Positions 10,116 through 19,740 of a stretch of 64,000 bases of DNA are shown here, piece after piece. Both the position numbers and the translations under genes were made by a program. The DNA lies in contig NZ_JACHCN010000001.1 of NCBI RefSeq assembly GCF_014205795.1, positions 248,001 through 312,000 on the forward strand, read 5' to 3'. Every line of letters begins with the position of its first letter. The first letter of the stretch is position 1. The notes below the pieces were generated by a model. It had not been told where the DNA came from. It saw only the letters and a list, made by a program, of their open reading frames with translations, and made no database searches. The stretch comes from Rhodanobacter sp. MP7CTX1. GTDB taxonomy: Bacteria; Pseudomonadota; Gammaproteobacteria; Xanthomonadales; Rhodanobacteraceae.

Positions 10116-10225
10116 GCTGTACCCCTGATTGGATCGAGATCAAGCGCCCGATTCATCGAGTATAGGCGCTTGCGAGCGCATGGCTGTAGCGCGTGCCGGC
10201 TTCAACTTTCAGGACTTACGACGGG

Positions 10226-10471
10226 CTATAGGCCGCCGCTGCCGGACAACAGGTCTTGGCTCGGCACCTTGCCGTGTCTTTCAAGGATTTGATCGAACCT
10301 GATCAGGACCCAATCGTAGTCGAATGGGCCGGCATCTCCGACGATAGGGTCGGATGCGCTCCAGAACGCTTGCCAAAACTCCACCTCGCGAGGGTTTGCC
10401 TTGATCAGTATTGGCATATGCTTGTCGAGGGTATCCAGCAGGTTCAGCAGTTCGTCGCGAGACTTGGCCAT
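10226..10471 (-). CDS. Small protein of unknown function, paralogue of the gene at 11106-11363
   Basis: 81 residues, acidic and aromatic, with no signal peptide or membrane segment. The start has AGGGG upstream. It aligns by eye with the 85-residue protein encoded nearby on the other strand: both have a leucine-rich helix, then K(H/S)MP, a (Y/N)P turn, an F/W-rich helix, a D/W segment and LE/DE-x-G(K) near the end. No known domain is recognised. It could be a small helical regulator or anti-regulator, but no function can be assigned. Confidence 0.6.
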   Translation of the reverse strand: MAKSRDELLNLLDTLDKHMPILIKANPREVEFWQAFWSASDPIVGDAGPFDYDWVLIRFDQILERHGKVPSQDLLSGSGGL

Positions 10472-10602
10472 GGGTCAACCCCTGATTCTCAATGATGACG
10501 TGGTTGAATGTGGCGAAACATAGCGTCCCTATCGTCAAGCCGCGGTCAAGATCATTGCCGCCAACCCACGAACGTCTTCGGGCAAGCAGCCAAGGCAACG
10601 AC

Positions 10603-10625
10603 AAACCTCCCATTCGGGGAGGTTT
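10603..10625 (-). terminator. Hairpin terminator of the CsbD-like gene
   Basis: A 9-bp perfect stem AAACCTCCC / GGGAGGTTT with a 5-base loop lies 23 bases beyond the csbD-like stop codon. It reads the same in either direction; the T-rich flank on the minus strand is short. Confidence 0.6.
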
Positions 10626-10647
10626 GACGTCGCTGATATGGGCACAA

Positions 10648-10833
10648 TTAGTGCTTCTTCGCCTCGTCGCGTGCCTTGTCGGCAGACTTGCCCACTTCCT
10701 TCTGTACTTTGCCGACGTTCTTTTCAATGTTGCCCGCAGCTTCCTTCGCCTTGTTGCCGGTCACCTTGCCGACCACTTCCTTCACGGCGCCTTTCACTTC
10801 GTGCTTGGTGCCTTCAGTACGATTCTTGTCCAT
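10648..10833 (-). CDS. CsbD-family stress protein
   Basis: 61 residues, highly charged, without Trp or Cys. The pattern KHEVKGAVKEVVGKVTGN followed by AKEAAGNIEKNVGKVQ is typical of the CsbD family, small helical proteins induced by general stress in many bacteria. The start is supported by GGAG 6 bases upstream, and a hairpin terminator follows. Function in the cell is unknown even for well-studied members. It lies between two members of an unrelated small paralogous family (10226-10471 and 11106-11363). Confidence 0.88.
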   Translation of the reverse strand: MDKNRTEGTKHEVKGAVKEVVGKVTGNKAKEAAGNIEKNVGKVQKEVGKSADKARDEAKKH

Positions 10834-11105
10834 GATTTTCTCCGTCCCGCGGAATTGCGGTGGGCAATTTATAGAGACGCCTGCGTGCGAAAACCGTGAG
10901 GAAAAATGCCGAACATCGCGATGCCATTTTCACGTGCGAAGAAAGTCGACGATAGTCAGTGCGGACGCAGTCGATGATGCATCGAACCGATAGCGGATCG
11001 TGTCTCGCCGGATCGGGCGCGCGGTATCTGCTGGTGCCATGCGACTTGACTCCAGCTTGACGTCGTCGCGGTAATGCTTGTCCCAAATCAGAAGAGGACA
11101 TGGCC

Positions 11106-11363
11106 ATGCCGAAATCCCGCGTACAATTTCATGAGATCCTGCTGGTTCTCGAAAAATCCATGCCTGCCATGATCGAGAAGTATCCTGGTGGCGGCGACTT
11201 CATGTCGGCTTTCGTGCGTGAAGCAGACCTCATCACGAGTGACGCCGCCAGCGAAGATCATGCATGGATACATGGCCAGATCGGTTGCATCCTGGACGAA
11301 TTCGGCAAGTTGCACGAGGGTTATCCGGTGCCTTCCGGCGAAATCAAACTGATGTCCGACTAA
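11106..11363 (+). CDS. Small protein of unknown function, paralogue of the gene at 10226-10471
   Basis: 85 residues. ATG at 11106 is preferred over ATG at 11100 because AGAGGA ends 7 bases before it and would abut the earlier codon. It shares the order leucine-rich helix, KSMP, YP turn, acidic/aromatic middle and ILDEFGK end with the 81-residue protein encoded on the opposite strand about 600 bases away. There is no signal peptide, no cysteine pair and no known motif. The two genes face away from each other with csbD between them. Confidence 0.6.
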   Translation: MPKSRVQFHEILLVLEKSMPAMIEKYPGGGDFMSAFVREADLITSDAASEDHAWIHGQIGCILDEFGKLHEGYPVPSGEIKLMSD

Positions 11364-11475
11364 TGAATTAGCCGCTGCGACTGGCGTTGGAACGTGTTGG
11401 TTGCCCGTAAATACCGGCCATATACGTCTGGTCGCACCAACCAGATGAACGACGCAATCGCCGTTGGCCTGTGTC

Positions 11476-11856
11476 TCACGACCTTTCCGGACTTTCAACG
11501 CTGCGCGGTCGCATGGGAATCGGATCGGATCCGCCTGTTGTCGGAGGAGAAGGGTCGGTACGTCCAAGGGTGATGTTCTTGGACGCCCGGACGTGGCGAT
11601 TTGCATAAGTCCATATTTCGCCCGTTGCCGTGATGAGTACGGTCCAGTACAGATCGGATTCGGGTCCATAGTCGATCAGGATATGCGCAAACCCTTCGCC
11701 CTTTGGCGTATTCATCGGAATGGGAGGATTGAGCTGCAGCACGGCGTTGTCTCCTGGTATTTGTGCCGAGCGTGCTTGCGTTGCAGTGAAAAAACCGAGA
11801 AGCAAAGAAACCTCGAGAGTCTGGACGCCAGGGAAACAAACACGCCTGGATTTCAT
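11476..11856 (-). CDS. Conserved hypothetical protein, possibly secreted
   Basis: 126 residues. A possible signal peptide (KSRR, then VSLLLGFFTAT and a cleavage-like ARSA) precedes a compact conserved-looking core with NTPKGEGFAHILIDYG, LYWTV, GEIWT and RASKNITLGR. The core begins near an internal Met at 11715, so a shorter cytoplasmic product of about 79 residues is an alternative start. The tail after the core is Pro/Ser/Arg-rich. The core resembles a family of short uncharacterised proteobacterial proteins that I recall but cannot name. It is divergent from the hybrid kinase gene. Confidence 0.5.
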   Translation of the reverse strand: MKSRRVCFPGVQTLEVSLLLGFFTATQARSAQIPGDNAVLQLNPPIPMNTPKGEGFAHILIDYGPESDLYWTVLITATGEIWTYANRHVRASKNITLGRTDPSPPTTGGSDPIPMRPRSVESPERS

Positions 11857-11975
11857 GCTCTACTGCACCACCGCACGACGAAGTACCAACCAAGGGTGAT
11901 GTACGTGTGAATGTTCAATTCGTCATGCAAGATGGGGGCGGGCCGCCGCACATCGAATAAGAGGAAGCGCAGACC

Positions 11976-14837
11976 ATGGCCGATGTCAGCGAACGTTCAA
12001 CCCATGCCCGAGGTTCGATGGGGGAGCTGCCTTACTTCCTGGCCAATGGTGGAGAAGTAGGAGCGATCATCCTCTCCCGCGACTGGACCGACAGTCCGAT
12101 CGGTCCGCCTTTGCACTGGGCTCCCGAGCTGAAGACGCTCATCAACGTGATGCTGAACGCGGGGCAGCCGATGTTCATCACGTGGGGTGAAGCGAGAACA
12201 CTTCTGTACAACGATGCTTTCATCGAGATAGTCGGCGACAAACATCCCGAAAGTCTTGGTCAGCCATTTCACGAAGTTTTCGCCGAGGCGTGGGACACCG
12301 TGTCGCCGCTCTTTCAGAGGGTATCCGAAGGGCACGCCGTTCACATGGAAGACATTACGGTCACGCTGGATCGTCGAAGCCGTGCTACCAGTGAAGCGCA
12401 TTTCGTCTTTTCCTACACTCCGGTGCGGGACGCGAACGGTACGGTCAAAGGTTTGTATTGTGCGTGCACGGAAACGACAGAGCAGGTTTTCGCCCAGCGT
12501 CGGCTGGAGGCTGAGCGACAGCGGCAACGGCGCCTGCTGCAGCAGATGCCTGGATTCGTGGCGGTGCTTTCCGGGTCGGCGCACTTATATCAGTATGTCA
12601 ACGATGCTTATGTACGCATCGCCGGGCCACGCGGTTTCATTGGCCGCAGCGTCCGTGATGTGTTTCCGGAGTTGCACGATCAGGGGTTTTTCGAACGTCT
12701 CGACGAGGTTTATTCGACCGGCGAGGCCTTCTCGATGTCATCGGCACCGATTCGATTGTCCGGAGAACAGGAGGATCGCCGAATCGATCTTCTCTATGAG
12801 CCGATCAGAGATGACGACGGTCAGGTGACCGGCATTTTCGTCGGTGGTTACGATGTCACCGATGTCCATCGAACAGCTGAGTCGTTGCGCGAAAGCGAGG
12901 CCTACATTCGCCTCTTGCTGGCATCGACATCGGAAGGCTTCTATGCCGTCGATTGCGATGGAAATACCACTCTGTGCAACGCTGCCTTTCTCAGCATGTT
13001 GGGCTTCGATAACGAAACCCAGGCGTTGGGGCTGAGACTGCATGAAGTCATTCATCATTCGCATCCATGCGGTGAGCACTATCCTCTTCAGGAGTGCCCC
13101 ATCTATCTATGTGCGAGCGAAGGCAAGTCTGCCCATGTGACGGACGAAGTATTTTTTCGCGTCGATGGTTCATCGCTTGCGGTGGAGTACTGGGTTCACC
13201 CGATCATTAGACACGGCAGGCTTGATGGCGCTCTGTGTACCTTTATCGATGTCACGGAACAACGGCGCACGCGAGCAGCGCTACTCGAACTCAATGAGAC
13301 GCTCGAGCGGCGTGTGGAAGAGCGCACCAGGGAGAGAGATCGCGCCTGGAACAATTCTCAGGATCTTCAGGCTGTCCTGGGGTCGAACGGAATCTTCAGG
13401 GCGGTGAACACCGCCTGGACGACGGTGCTGGAGTGGAAGCCCGAAGAAGTTGTCGGTCGTCACTATCTCGAATTCGTACACCCCGACGATCGCGCATTCA
13501 GTACCAACGCGCTGTCAGCGGCCGTGAGGGAACATGCGTCGGCTGTCGAAAATCGATGTCGACACAAGGACGGGAGTTATCGATGGGTCTCCTGGGTCGG
13601 CGCTCCCGAGGGTGAGTTGATCTACGCGAGCGGTCGACACATCACAGCGGAGAAGGAGGCAGCTGCGGCGCTGGAGACCACCCAGGCGCAACTGCGACAG
13701 TCTCAGAAACTGGAGGCTGTGGGTCAGCTCACGGGAGGCGTGGCCCACGACTTCAACAACCTGTTGACGATCATTTGCGGCTCGGTGGAGATGCTGCGCC
13801 GGCCGACTACGCTGGAAAGCAGGCGCCCCCGCTACGTCGAAGCGATTGCAGATGCGGCGAGCCGCGCCACGAAACTGACAGGTCAGCTGCTTGCTTTCGC
13901 GCGTCGCCAGGCACTCAAACCCGAGGTCTTTGATGTCGTTCAGAGCGTACTGTCCGTCACCAATATCATTCGAACACTGACCGGCTCGCACATCGTCCTG
14001 ACCATGCAATTGCCCGAAGAACCCTGCCTGGTCTGTGCGGATCCAAGTCAGTTCGATACCGCGCTACTGAATCTGGCCGTCAATGCGCGCGACGCAATGG
14101 GTGGGGACGGCAGGTTGATGATCCAGGTGCGCGGCGTGTCTCAGATGCCGCCCTTGCGTGGACAGCCGATGAGTCCTGGCGAATTTGTCGCCGTGACGGT
14201 GGCTGATAGCGGGAAGGGCATTCCCGCAGACAATCTGGACGAGATTTTCGAGCCGTTCTTTACCACCAAGCCAATCGGGCATGGCACTGGCTTGGGCCTG
14301 TCTCAGGTTTTTGGCTTCAGCAAGCAATCGGGTGGCGAGGTACAGGTTCAAAGCGAACAGGGGCAGGGGGCCGCTTTTACGCTCTACCTTCCACGGGTCT
14401 ATGGTGAACTGTCGACCGGTGAGCGGGTAGAAGCGTCTCAGGTTGCGCTAGCGGGGACCCGGCTCCAGGTGCTTGTCGTCGAAGACAATGAAGAAGTCGG
14501 TGCGTTTTCAACACAAGCATTGCAGGAGCTTGGCCACACCACGTTGTTGGTGGCGAATGCGTTGGACGCGCTTGCCGTACTTGCAGGGAATGCCTCGCGC
14601 TTTGACGTCGTGTTTTCAGACGTTGTCATGCCGGGAATGAGCGGCATAGAACTGGGGCAGGAAATTCGTCGCCTTTACCGTGATCTGCCCGTCGTGCTCA
14701 CCAGTGGTTACAGCCACGTGCTTGCGCAGAGTGGAACCTTCGGGTTCGAGTTGCTTCACAAGCCGTACTCGATGGAGGAGCTTGCGCGCACGCTTCATAA
14801 GTCTGTCACCTGGCACTCAGCGCAATTGACGGGTTGA
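11976..14837 (+). CDS. Multi-PAS hybrid sensor histidine kinase with C-terminal receiver
   Basis: 953 residues, no membrane segment, so a cytoplasmic sensor. In order: PAS-like domain 1 (about 35-175), PAS 2 (about 180-305), PAS 3 (about 310-430), a short coiled coil ([16 protein letters not shown] region), PAS 4 (about 455-560), dimerisation/phospho-acceptor helix with H591 in [12 protein letters not shown]-binding domain with an N-box ([10 protein letters not shown]), DSGKG and GTGLGL, and a receiver with phospho-acceptor D882 ([11 protein letters not shown]) and Lys in HKPYS. The start has AGAGGAAG upstream. A separate receiver gene follows 167 bases downstream on the same strand, a usual arrangement for phosphorelay in this kinase type. 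The signal sensed (light, redox or ligand) cannot be read; no LOV-type NCRFL motif was seen. Confidence 0.92.
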   Translation: MADVSERSTHARGSMGELPYFLANGGEVGAIILSRDWTDSPIGPPLHWAPELKTLINVMLNAGQPMFITWGEARTLLYNDAFIEIVGDKHPESLGQPFHEVFAEAWDTVSPLFQRVSEGHAVHMEDITVTLDRRSRATSEAHFVFSYTPVRDANGTVKGLYCACTETTEQVFAQRRLEAERQRQRRLLQQMPGFVAVLSGSAHLYQYVNDAYVRIAGPRGFIGRSVRDVFPELHDQGFFERLDEVYSTGEAFSMSSAPIRLSGEQEDRRIDLLYEPIRDDDGQVTGIFVGGYDVTDVHRTAESLRESEAYIRLLLASTSEGFYAVDCDGNTTLCNAAFLSMLGFDNETQALGLRLHEVIHHSHPCGEHYPLQECPIYLCASEGKSAHVTDEVFFRVDGSSLAVEYWVHPIIRHGRLDGALCTFIDVTEQRRTRAALLELNETLERRVEERTRERDRAWNNSQDLQAVLGSNGIFRAVNTAWTTVLEWKPEEVVGRHYLEFVHPDDRAFSTNALSAAVREHASAVENRCRHKDGSYRWVSWVGAPEGELIYASGRHITAEKEAAAALETTQAQLRQSQKLEAVGQLTGGVAHDFNNLLTIICGSVEMLRRPTTLESRRPRYVEAIADAASRATKLTGQLLAFARRQALKPEVFDVVQSVLSVTNIIRTLTGSHIVLTMQLPEEPCLVCADPSQFDTALLNLAVNARDAMGGDGRLMIQVRGVSQMPPLRGQPMSPGEFVAVTVADSGKGIPADNLDEIFEPFFTTKPIGHGTGLGLSQVFGFSKQSGGEVQVQSEQGQGAAFTLYLPRVYGELSTGERVEASQVALAGTRLQVLVVEDNEEVGAFSTQALQELGHTTLLVANALDALAVLAGNASRFDVVFSDVVMPGMSGIELGQEIRRLYRDLPVVLTSGYSHVLAQSGTFGFELLHKPYSMEELARTLHKSVTWHSAQLTG

Positions 14838-15004
14838 TCGACAACGGTCAGGGCAGACTTGCGCACCCGTAGTGCGAAGCGGCATTCCCTCGCTTGCAAC
14901 GGCATGGACAGTGGCTTGATGACACGGCGATCACACGGTCAACGCCAGTATCGGGACCGGCAGAGCATAGGTCACAAAAGAAATTCAATTCCGAGGAAGT
15001 CAAC

Positions 15005-15367
15005 ATGGGCGATGGTCCACACATTCTGATTGCTGAAGATGAAGAGTTCATCATCATGTTGCTAGAAGACATCCTTTCAGATGAGGGCTATCGCGTGACG
15101 TCCGCGAATCGTTTGGATGAAGCGCTGAACATTCTGGAAACGGAGCGCTTTGACGCCGCCATTCTCGATATCAATCTTCGTGACGCGCCCGTCTTTCCAC
15201 TGGCGGGGCGCCTGCGTGAATTGGATGTCCCATTCGCCTTCGCCACCGGTGGTGGCCTTGATGCTATTCCGGCACAGTTTCAAGACTGTCCGGTGCTGTC
15301 CAAGCCCTATACCGCTGCAACCTTTATCGAGGGTGTGGCTTCGCTCGTGGTCTCTGCCAAATCCTGA
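15005..15367 (+). CDS. Single-domain response regulator downstream of the hybrid kinase
   Basis: 120 residues. ATG at 15005 is chosen because GAGGAAG stands about 8 bases upstream and homology to receivers begins right after it (HILIAEDEEF). The acidic pair in AEDEE, the phospho-acceptor Asp in AILDINL, ATGG in place of the Thr switch and Lys in LSKPY are visible. There is no output domain. The position after the hybrid kinase suggests a phosphorelay partner. Confidence 0.87.
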   Translation: MGDGPHILIAEDEEFIIMLLEDILSDEGYRVTSANRLDEALNILETERFDAAILDINLRDAPVFPLAGRLRELDVPFAFATGGGLDAIPAQFQDCPVLSKPYTAATFIEGVASLVVSAKS

Positions 15368-15565
15368 AGCTTCCAGCGTTGAAGGGGGCAGGGCATGGGT
15401 GCTCCAACGTGAACATAAGCGCCCTGAGACTCGACACCTGTGCGCAGTAAGCGTTGGCCAGTTCGGTTGGCAACGTGGAAGCGAATCCGTCGGCGGGCAT
15501 GCGGATCAGTCGGTCGGTACGCGCGAGTCGAATAGAGCGCTGAACCATCCAGATGGTCAACCAGC

Positions 15566-15599
15566 GAAGAGGCCGGTCGAAGGTTCGACCGGCCTCTTC
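15566..15599. terminator. Bidirectional hairpin between convergent genes
   Basis: A perfect 15-bp inverted repeat (15566-15580 with 15585-15599, core GAAGAGGCCGGTCGA) with a 4-base loop. It lies between the response regulator on the plus strand and the membrane protein gene ending at 15613 on the minus strand. Confidence 0.75.
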
Positions 15600-15612
15600 C
15601 AAGTTCTGGAAC

Positions 15613-16461
15613 TTAACCAAGGCGGCGGGCTGGGGCCGCTGGGTATTGGCGAAGATGATAGACGCGATGGATGTGGCTCGCGCCCATCGAGCCGCCCAGC
15701 GCGGCAGCGAGCAGGGCAAGGAAGCCGCTGATGAAGGCGATCCACAACGTAAGGGCGGCGTAGTGGGCAGTGCGGTCCGCCGTCGTTTTTGTTTCAGCTC
15801 GAGCCGCATCGATCTGCGGAGCGAGACGCTGCAGCGATTGCGCCGCACTGGCCTGGGTCGTTCCGGTGTCTGCGGCCAGCAGCGCGCTGGCGGTATCGTC
15901 CTGATTGGCAATCAATGCAGCCACGATCGGATCAGAACCACCACGTTCGCGACCCGTAAGCTGGTACGCGATGTTCGCGTCAAGGACGGCAACGGCGCCG
16001 TGGCCTGCCATGGCCGCAGGCCCGCCTTCGTGCGGGTTTGGCCCGCCGTCGTGCATGCCGCCCATACCGCCGTGGCCGGACATGGAGTGTGCCAGCCCCA
16101 ATGCGACCCACAACGCCGTGGTGGTGACAGACAACCCCCAGACCGTTACGCCGTGCAGCGCGCCCATGGTGTCGTCGTTTCGGCCGTCAAACCAACTCGC
16201 GAACATGCCGCCGAGAAACAGCGCGGCGACCCAGGTGATGACCAACCAGATAGCCGTCCCAATACCGATTCCCTTGGCACTGCCCGCAGCGTGCCACGCG
16301 TCAAAACTGGAAAAGCCCAGGGCGAGCCCCGCGATGTAAAGAAGACCAGCCACGCCCGTCGCGACCAGCCAACCAGCAATCACAGCCCGAAACTTCATTG
16401 TTGGATGCAGGCCTCGTTCAACGGCTGCGATCGAATGATCTGGAACATAAGACATTGTCAT
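15613..16461 (-). CDS. Four-segment membrane protein with a His/Met/Gly-rich loop
   Basis: 282 residues. Hydrophobic segments lie at about 25-50, 65-87, 98-121 and 240-264. Between segments 3 and 4 is a long soluble part; its first portion (about 124-155) is rich in His, Met and Gly (SGHGGMGGMHDGG), which could bind a metal. The remainder is alanine-rich and helical. The overall layout recalls proteins often labelled PhnA-like in databases, but no catalytic motif is recognisable and I do not assign a function. It is followed on the same strand by nothing; a small membrane peptide gene lies upstream. Confidence 0.7.
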   Translation of the reverse strand: MTMSYVPDHSIAAVERGLHPTMKFRAVIAGWLVATGVAGLLYIAGLALGFSSFDAWHAAGSAKGIGIGTAIWLVITWVAALFLGGMFASWFDGRNDDTMGALHGVTVWGLSVTTTALWVALGLAHSMSGHGGMGGMHDGGPNPHEGGPAAMAGHGAVAVLDANIAYQLTGRERGGSDPIVAALIANQDDTASALLAADTGTTQASAAQSLQRLAPQIDAARAETKTTADRTAHYAALTLWIAFISGFLALLAAALGGSMGASHIHRVYHLRQYPAAPARRLG

Positions 16462-16512
16462 CTCCCTTCAAGTGAGCAGGCATCGCACCACACGCAACGC
16501 GTACGGCACGCT

Positions 16513-16647
16513 TCACGCACATCCACGCAAGAGCGCGAAAAGAATCAGCAGCGGAATCGGGACACCCATCAGCCATAACAGCACATACCCAATGCCGCCC
16601 TTTTGTTTACCTGCTTCGGAGCCAGTTGCTCGATCAGTAGCACCCAT
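16513..16647 (-). CDS. Small single-span membrane protein
   Basis: 44 residues: a charged N-terminal half (DRATGSEAGKQKGG) and one membrane span (GYVLLWLMGVPIPLLILFALL) ending RGCA. The start at 16647 has AGAGGGTG about 6 bases upstream. Tiny proteins of this pattern (Gly-rich lead, VPIP turn in the span, RGC tail) occur widely in proteobacteria without known function. It lies 51 bases upstream of the four-span membrane protein gene, same strand. Confidence 0.65.
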   Translation of the reverse strand: MGATDRATGSEAGKQKGGIGYVLLWLMGVPIPLLILFALLRGCA

Positions 16648-16895
16648 GGTGTTCACCCTCTGTTGACAGTCATCCAAACAGCCAGGACTTCGCAGCCCGG
16701 GCGCCGTGGTGGATGCTCTTCTGAGCGGTGTGGACAGCCTGTGACGCTTGCGTGGGTTGGAGTGCACGTCTTGTTGACTCATCGGCTGAAGCGAAGCGCT
16801 TCGCTGACGCGTCCCGTGCAAAGCCACGCATAATTCTCGTTCCCGTGACATCGCGTGGTGAACGCTGCTTCCTGGATAAGTCAGGAGCAACGAGT

Positions 16896-17135
16896 ATGAG
16901 CAAGACGTTCGTCAAGGGAATCGATGGCTTCGGTGAAACACCGCGTTCAACGGTGGCCGGTTCCAGCCCGATCGATCCACCACCTTCCAGGCCGATCGAT
17001 CCGGCACCACCCATTCCGATCGATCCGCAACCACCCACGCCGACCGATCCACCGATGCCGATCCCTACTGATCCGCCTGTGCCCAATCCCACCGATCCGC
17101 CGATGCCCAATCCGACGGATCCACCCGTGATGTGA
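16896..17135 (+). CDS. Proline-rich tandem-repeat peptide
   Basis: 79 residues. A short lead (MSKTFVKGIDGFGETPRST) is followed by about eight imperfect repeats of PIDPPP/PTDPPMP type; the underlying DNA repeats with a period of about 18-24 bases centred on GATCC(A/G)CC. ATG at 16896 is supported by AGGAG 9 bases upstream. There is no signal peptide. Such Asp-Pro-Pro repeats would form an extended, rigid chain. A glycine-rich reading exists on the opposite strand but lacks a credible start. Function unknown; it may be a linker-like or surface-exposed peptide. Confidence 0.55.
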   Translation: MSKTFVKGIDGFGETPRSTVAGSSPIDPPPSRPIDPAPPIPIDPQPPTPTDPPMPIPTDPPVPNPTDPPMPNPTDPPVM

Positions 17136-17227
17136 ATTCAAGGCAGGTCCGTCTGGACTGCTCCCGGATAGTCCGTGTGCGCGAGGAAGTTGCCGGTCGT
17201 TACCGGGATCGGAGCTTTCGAGCCACG

Positions 17228-18685
17228 TCAGGCGACGTGAAGTGACCCTCGCGCTTTGGCGTCGATCACATCCAGGCATTCGCCGAACAGCTTCATTGCC
17301 TCACGCAGTGCACTCGGCGACAGGCTGCAGTAACCAAGTATCAAACCTGGGCGTGGTGGCTTTTTCAAATAGTGTGGTGCCATCGGATGCAAGCCGAGCC
17401 CGCGCGCGTGGGCCAGCGCGACGAGTGCGTCAGCGAGTGCGTAGTCGTAGTGGCGAAGCCAGACGACGACATGCATGCCGGCGGGTGTATCGACAATATC
17501 GACCCGATCGCCGGCATGTCGGCGCAGACTGTCGACCAACGCCTCGCGACGTGCCTGCAGCTCTTTGCGCGTGAGTCGCAAATGCCGTTCGAAACCACCG
17601 TTACCCATGAAATGCGCCAGCGCCGTTTGCTCGATGCCTGACGAGGAGATGTCGCTGTAGTACTTCGCGGTGATGAAATCCTGGCGCAGTGCCGCGGGCA
17701 TCACCATATAGCCCAATCGGAGCGAGCCGAACAGCGCCTTCGTAAACGTGCCGACGTAGATGACGCGGTCGCCGTTATCGAGCGAGCGCAGTGCAGCCAA
17801 CGGATGGCCGTCATAGCGGAACTCACCGTCGTAGTCGTCTTCCAGGACCCAGCACTGTTTCGATGCTGCATAACGCAACAGTTGCAACCGCCGCGGCAGT
17901 GACAAAACGACGCCGCTCGGAAACTGGTGGGAAGGTGTTACGCAGACCAATCTCGGAGCAATCGCGGGCAGTTCGTCACAGACGATGCCGTCGTTGTCGG
18001 TGCGTACCACGTGGATGGCTGCTCCGTGGGCGGCCAGTGCCTGATACGCCGCGAAATAATGCGGTTCCTCCATCACCACGACGTCATTTTCGTCGATGAG
18101 TACGCGCGCGCTCAACGCGTAGGCTTGCTGGGTACCATTGACGATCAACACGTTTTCCGGAAAGACCTTGATGCCGCGCCGCCGCGCCAGGTAATCGCAT
18201 ACCTGTTGGCGCAAAGCCTCCAGGCCCTGGGTGCCGACGCCTCGCATTGGCGTGTAAGCGGCGGCGTGTGCCAGTTCGCGGCCCCAGGCTGTATTCAGTG
18301 CGGGATTGGTCAGCGGGTTTCCATATTGCAGGTTGTAGGGCAGACCATTGTGTAAAAGAGGAATCATTCGGTCATGGACCGCCCGCGAGCGCTTGGCATA
18401 GCGCGATGGTGGGGCGACCGTGGATTCCGGAGGAGGCAAGGCGGGCGTGAGCTGCAGAGTGGAGACAAAGCTACCCGAACCCACCCGACCCGTGATGAAA
18501 CCATCGCCGCGCAATTGTTCGTAGGCTGCGAGGACGGTAATTCGCGACAGACCAAGTTCCTGTGCCAGCGCGCGAGTCGGTGGCAGGCGCGAGCCGGACG
18601 CCAGACGCCCACTCAGGACAGCCGCCTTGATCGCGCGGGTCAGCTGAGCGTAGTGCGGTCCGTGTCCGTCAAGCTCAAGAAACAT
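17228..18685 (-). CDS. MocR-type transcriptional regulator (GntR helix-turn-helix fused to aminotransferase domain)
   Basis: 485 residues; ATG at 18685 is taken over an upstream TTG. Residues about 8-75 form a GntR winged helix (LPPTRALAQELGLSR, YEQLRGDGFI). The rest is a fold-type I aminotransferase domain with NGTQQAY, YDGEF and the PLP lysine in YVGTFTKAL. Members such as PdxR and GabR bind PLP or PLP-amine adducts and control neighbouring genes. No pdxST or gabTD lies in the window; upstream is a gene-poor 1-kb gap, so its target is unclear. Confidence 0.9.
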   Translation of the reverse strand: MFLELDGHGPHYAQLTRAIKAAVLSGRLASGSRLPPTRALAQELGLSRITVLAAYEQLRGDGFITGRVGSGSFVSTLQLTPALPPPESTVAPPSRYAKRSRAVHDRMIPLLHNGLPYNLQYGNPLTNPALNTAWGRELAHAAAYTPMRGVGTQGLEALRQQVCDYLARRRGIKVFPENVLIVNGTQQAYALSARVLIDENDVVVMEEPHYFAAYQALAAHGAAIHVVRTDNDGIVCDELPAIAPRLVCVTPSHQFPSGVVLSLPRRLQLLRYAASKQCWVLEDDYDGEFRYDGHPLAALRSLDNGDRVIYVGTFTKALFGSLRLGYMVMPAALRQDFITAKYYSDISSSGIEQTALAHFMGNGGFERHLRLTRKELQARREALVDSLRRHAGDRVDIVDTPAGMHVVVWLRHYDYALADALVALAHARGLGLHPMAPHYLKKPPRPGLILGYCSLSPSALREAMKLFGECLDVIDAKARGSLHVA

Positions 18686-19740
18686 ACAGATCAACGCCTC
18701 TCAATTGCATCAGTGATGGCAGAAGAGTTGGCAGTTCCGTGCAGGGTCAAGCGCGATGGGGAGCGACGACCCTGCCGAGAGTTTCCAGAGCTGACTGCTG
18801 CTGAAGTGGGTGAGATCGCCGTCAGCAAGATGGAAGCTCTGCTGCTTGGATTGTAGAGGCGCGAGGACAGAACTTCGACGTGACCTATGGGCTATCGATG
18901 GGCGCGTTGCTGGATCGGCACGGCCACTGAAAAATCTCGCTGACGACGGCGATAGTTGGGCAAGTTGCAGGATGCAGAAGCAAAGGCATGGCGCATTCAA
19001 GGCACCGCCAATGCTCATCCACCCCATGCCGCCATCCCATGCCGTCATTCGCTTTCAACAGACTCCAAGCATTACGTTAGTGCTCTGACACGGGCACTTT
19101 GATGCAACCAGGGTGGCTACTTCTGACGCAGGACATTGAACGACGGGCATCGGACATCAAGCATAGGTGCTTCGACAATAGTTGCGTACGCATGTGCCTA
19201 CGCATACGCGGACCGCGGGCGTGCGCCCGCATTCTTGACTTCTGCGGTTCGTTACACCGATGAAAGATCCGAAGCACTCCCGCCGATCGGCTGATGTCGG
19301 ACCGGAAACCGCCGAACGCCGAATTCGACAGTCTGCAGCTACGGCCACGCCGAACTGTCCGGTGAGCTGCGCGTGACATCGATCCAGGACAGGTCAATGA
19401 TCTGACACATCAGCGATGGCATGAACCAGCTGTGCGCACTCAGGTCGATCCGAGAGCTTGTCAAGCTCACACACGCCTGAGAATTGGTAAAAAAATAGCC
19501 GCTGAATTGGCTATGAATTTTAACGATTTATTCCGATTGGCTATGAAAAAAATAGCCCGATTGGTCATGTAAAAAATGTCTTAGTTCATATATCGTGAAG
19601 CCGTCGTTGCAAGATCGATTGTGCGGTTTGTGATGTATGCGTAGATCATGAGCTGCAATTCCTGACAAGTTTGTTGGTGACTTAATAAACGCACAATTTG
19701 TCTTGAGTTTTACCATTCAATTTCAATCGACACGATTGGT
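18686..19740. other. Gene-poor gap with an AT-rich repeated tract
   Basis: No convincing gene is seen in this 1-kb stretch. The part from about 19480 to 19740 is strikingly AT-rich compared with the surroundings. It holds a short motif (G)A(A/T)TTGG followed by C/T and ATG at 19481, 19504, 19535, 19559 and again at 19734, directly before the next gene. The first four copies are 23-31 bases apart. It may be a repeated binding site or debris of a mobile element. Confidence 0.5.

Noticed and set aside
15553-16578. Long plus-strand frame over the four-span membrane protein gene
   Set aside because: The minus strand gives clear membrane spans and an initiation site; the plus product is Arg/Gly/Pro-rich with no motif.
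16670-17110. Glycine-rich frame (GIGGSVGLGTGG start) opposite the proline-repeat gene
   Set aside because: It is the complement of the DPP repeats and has no convincing start or ribosome site, whereas the plus-strand gene has AGGAG well placed.
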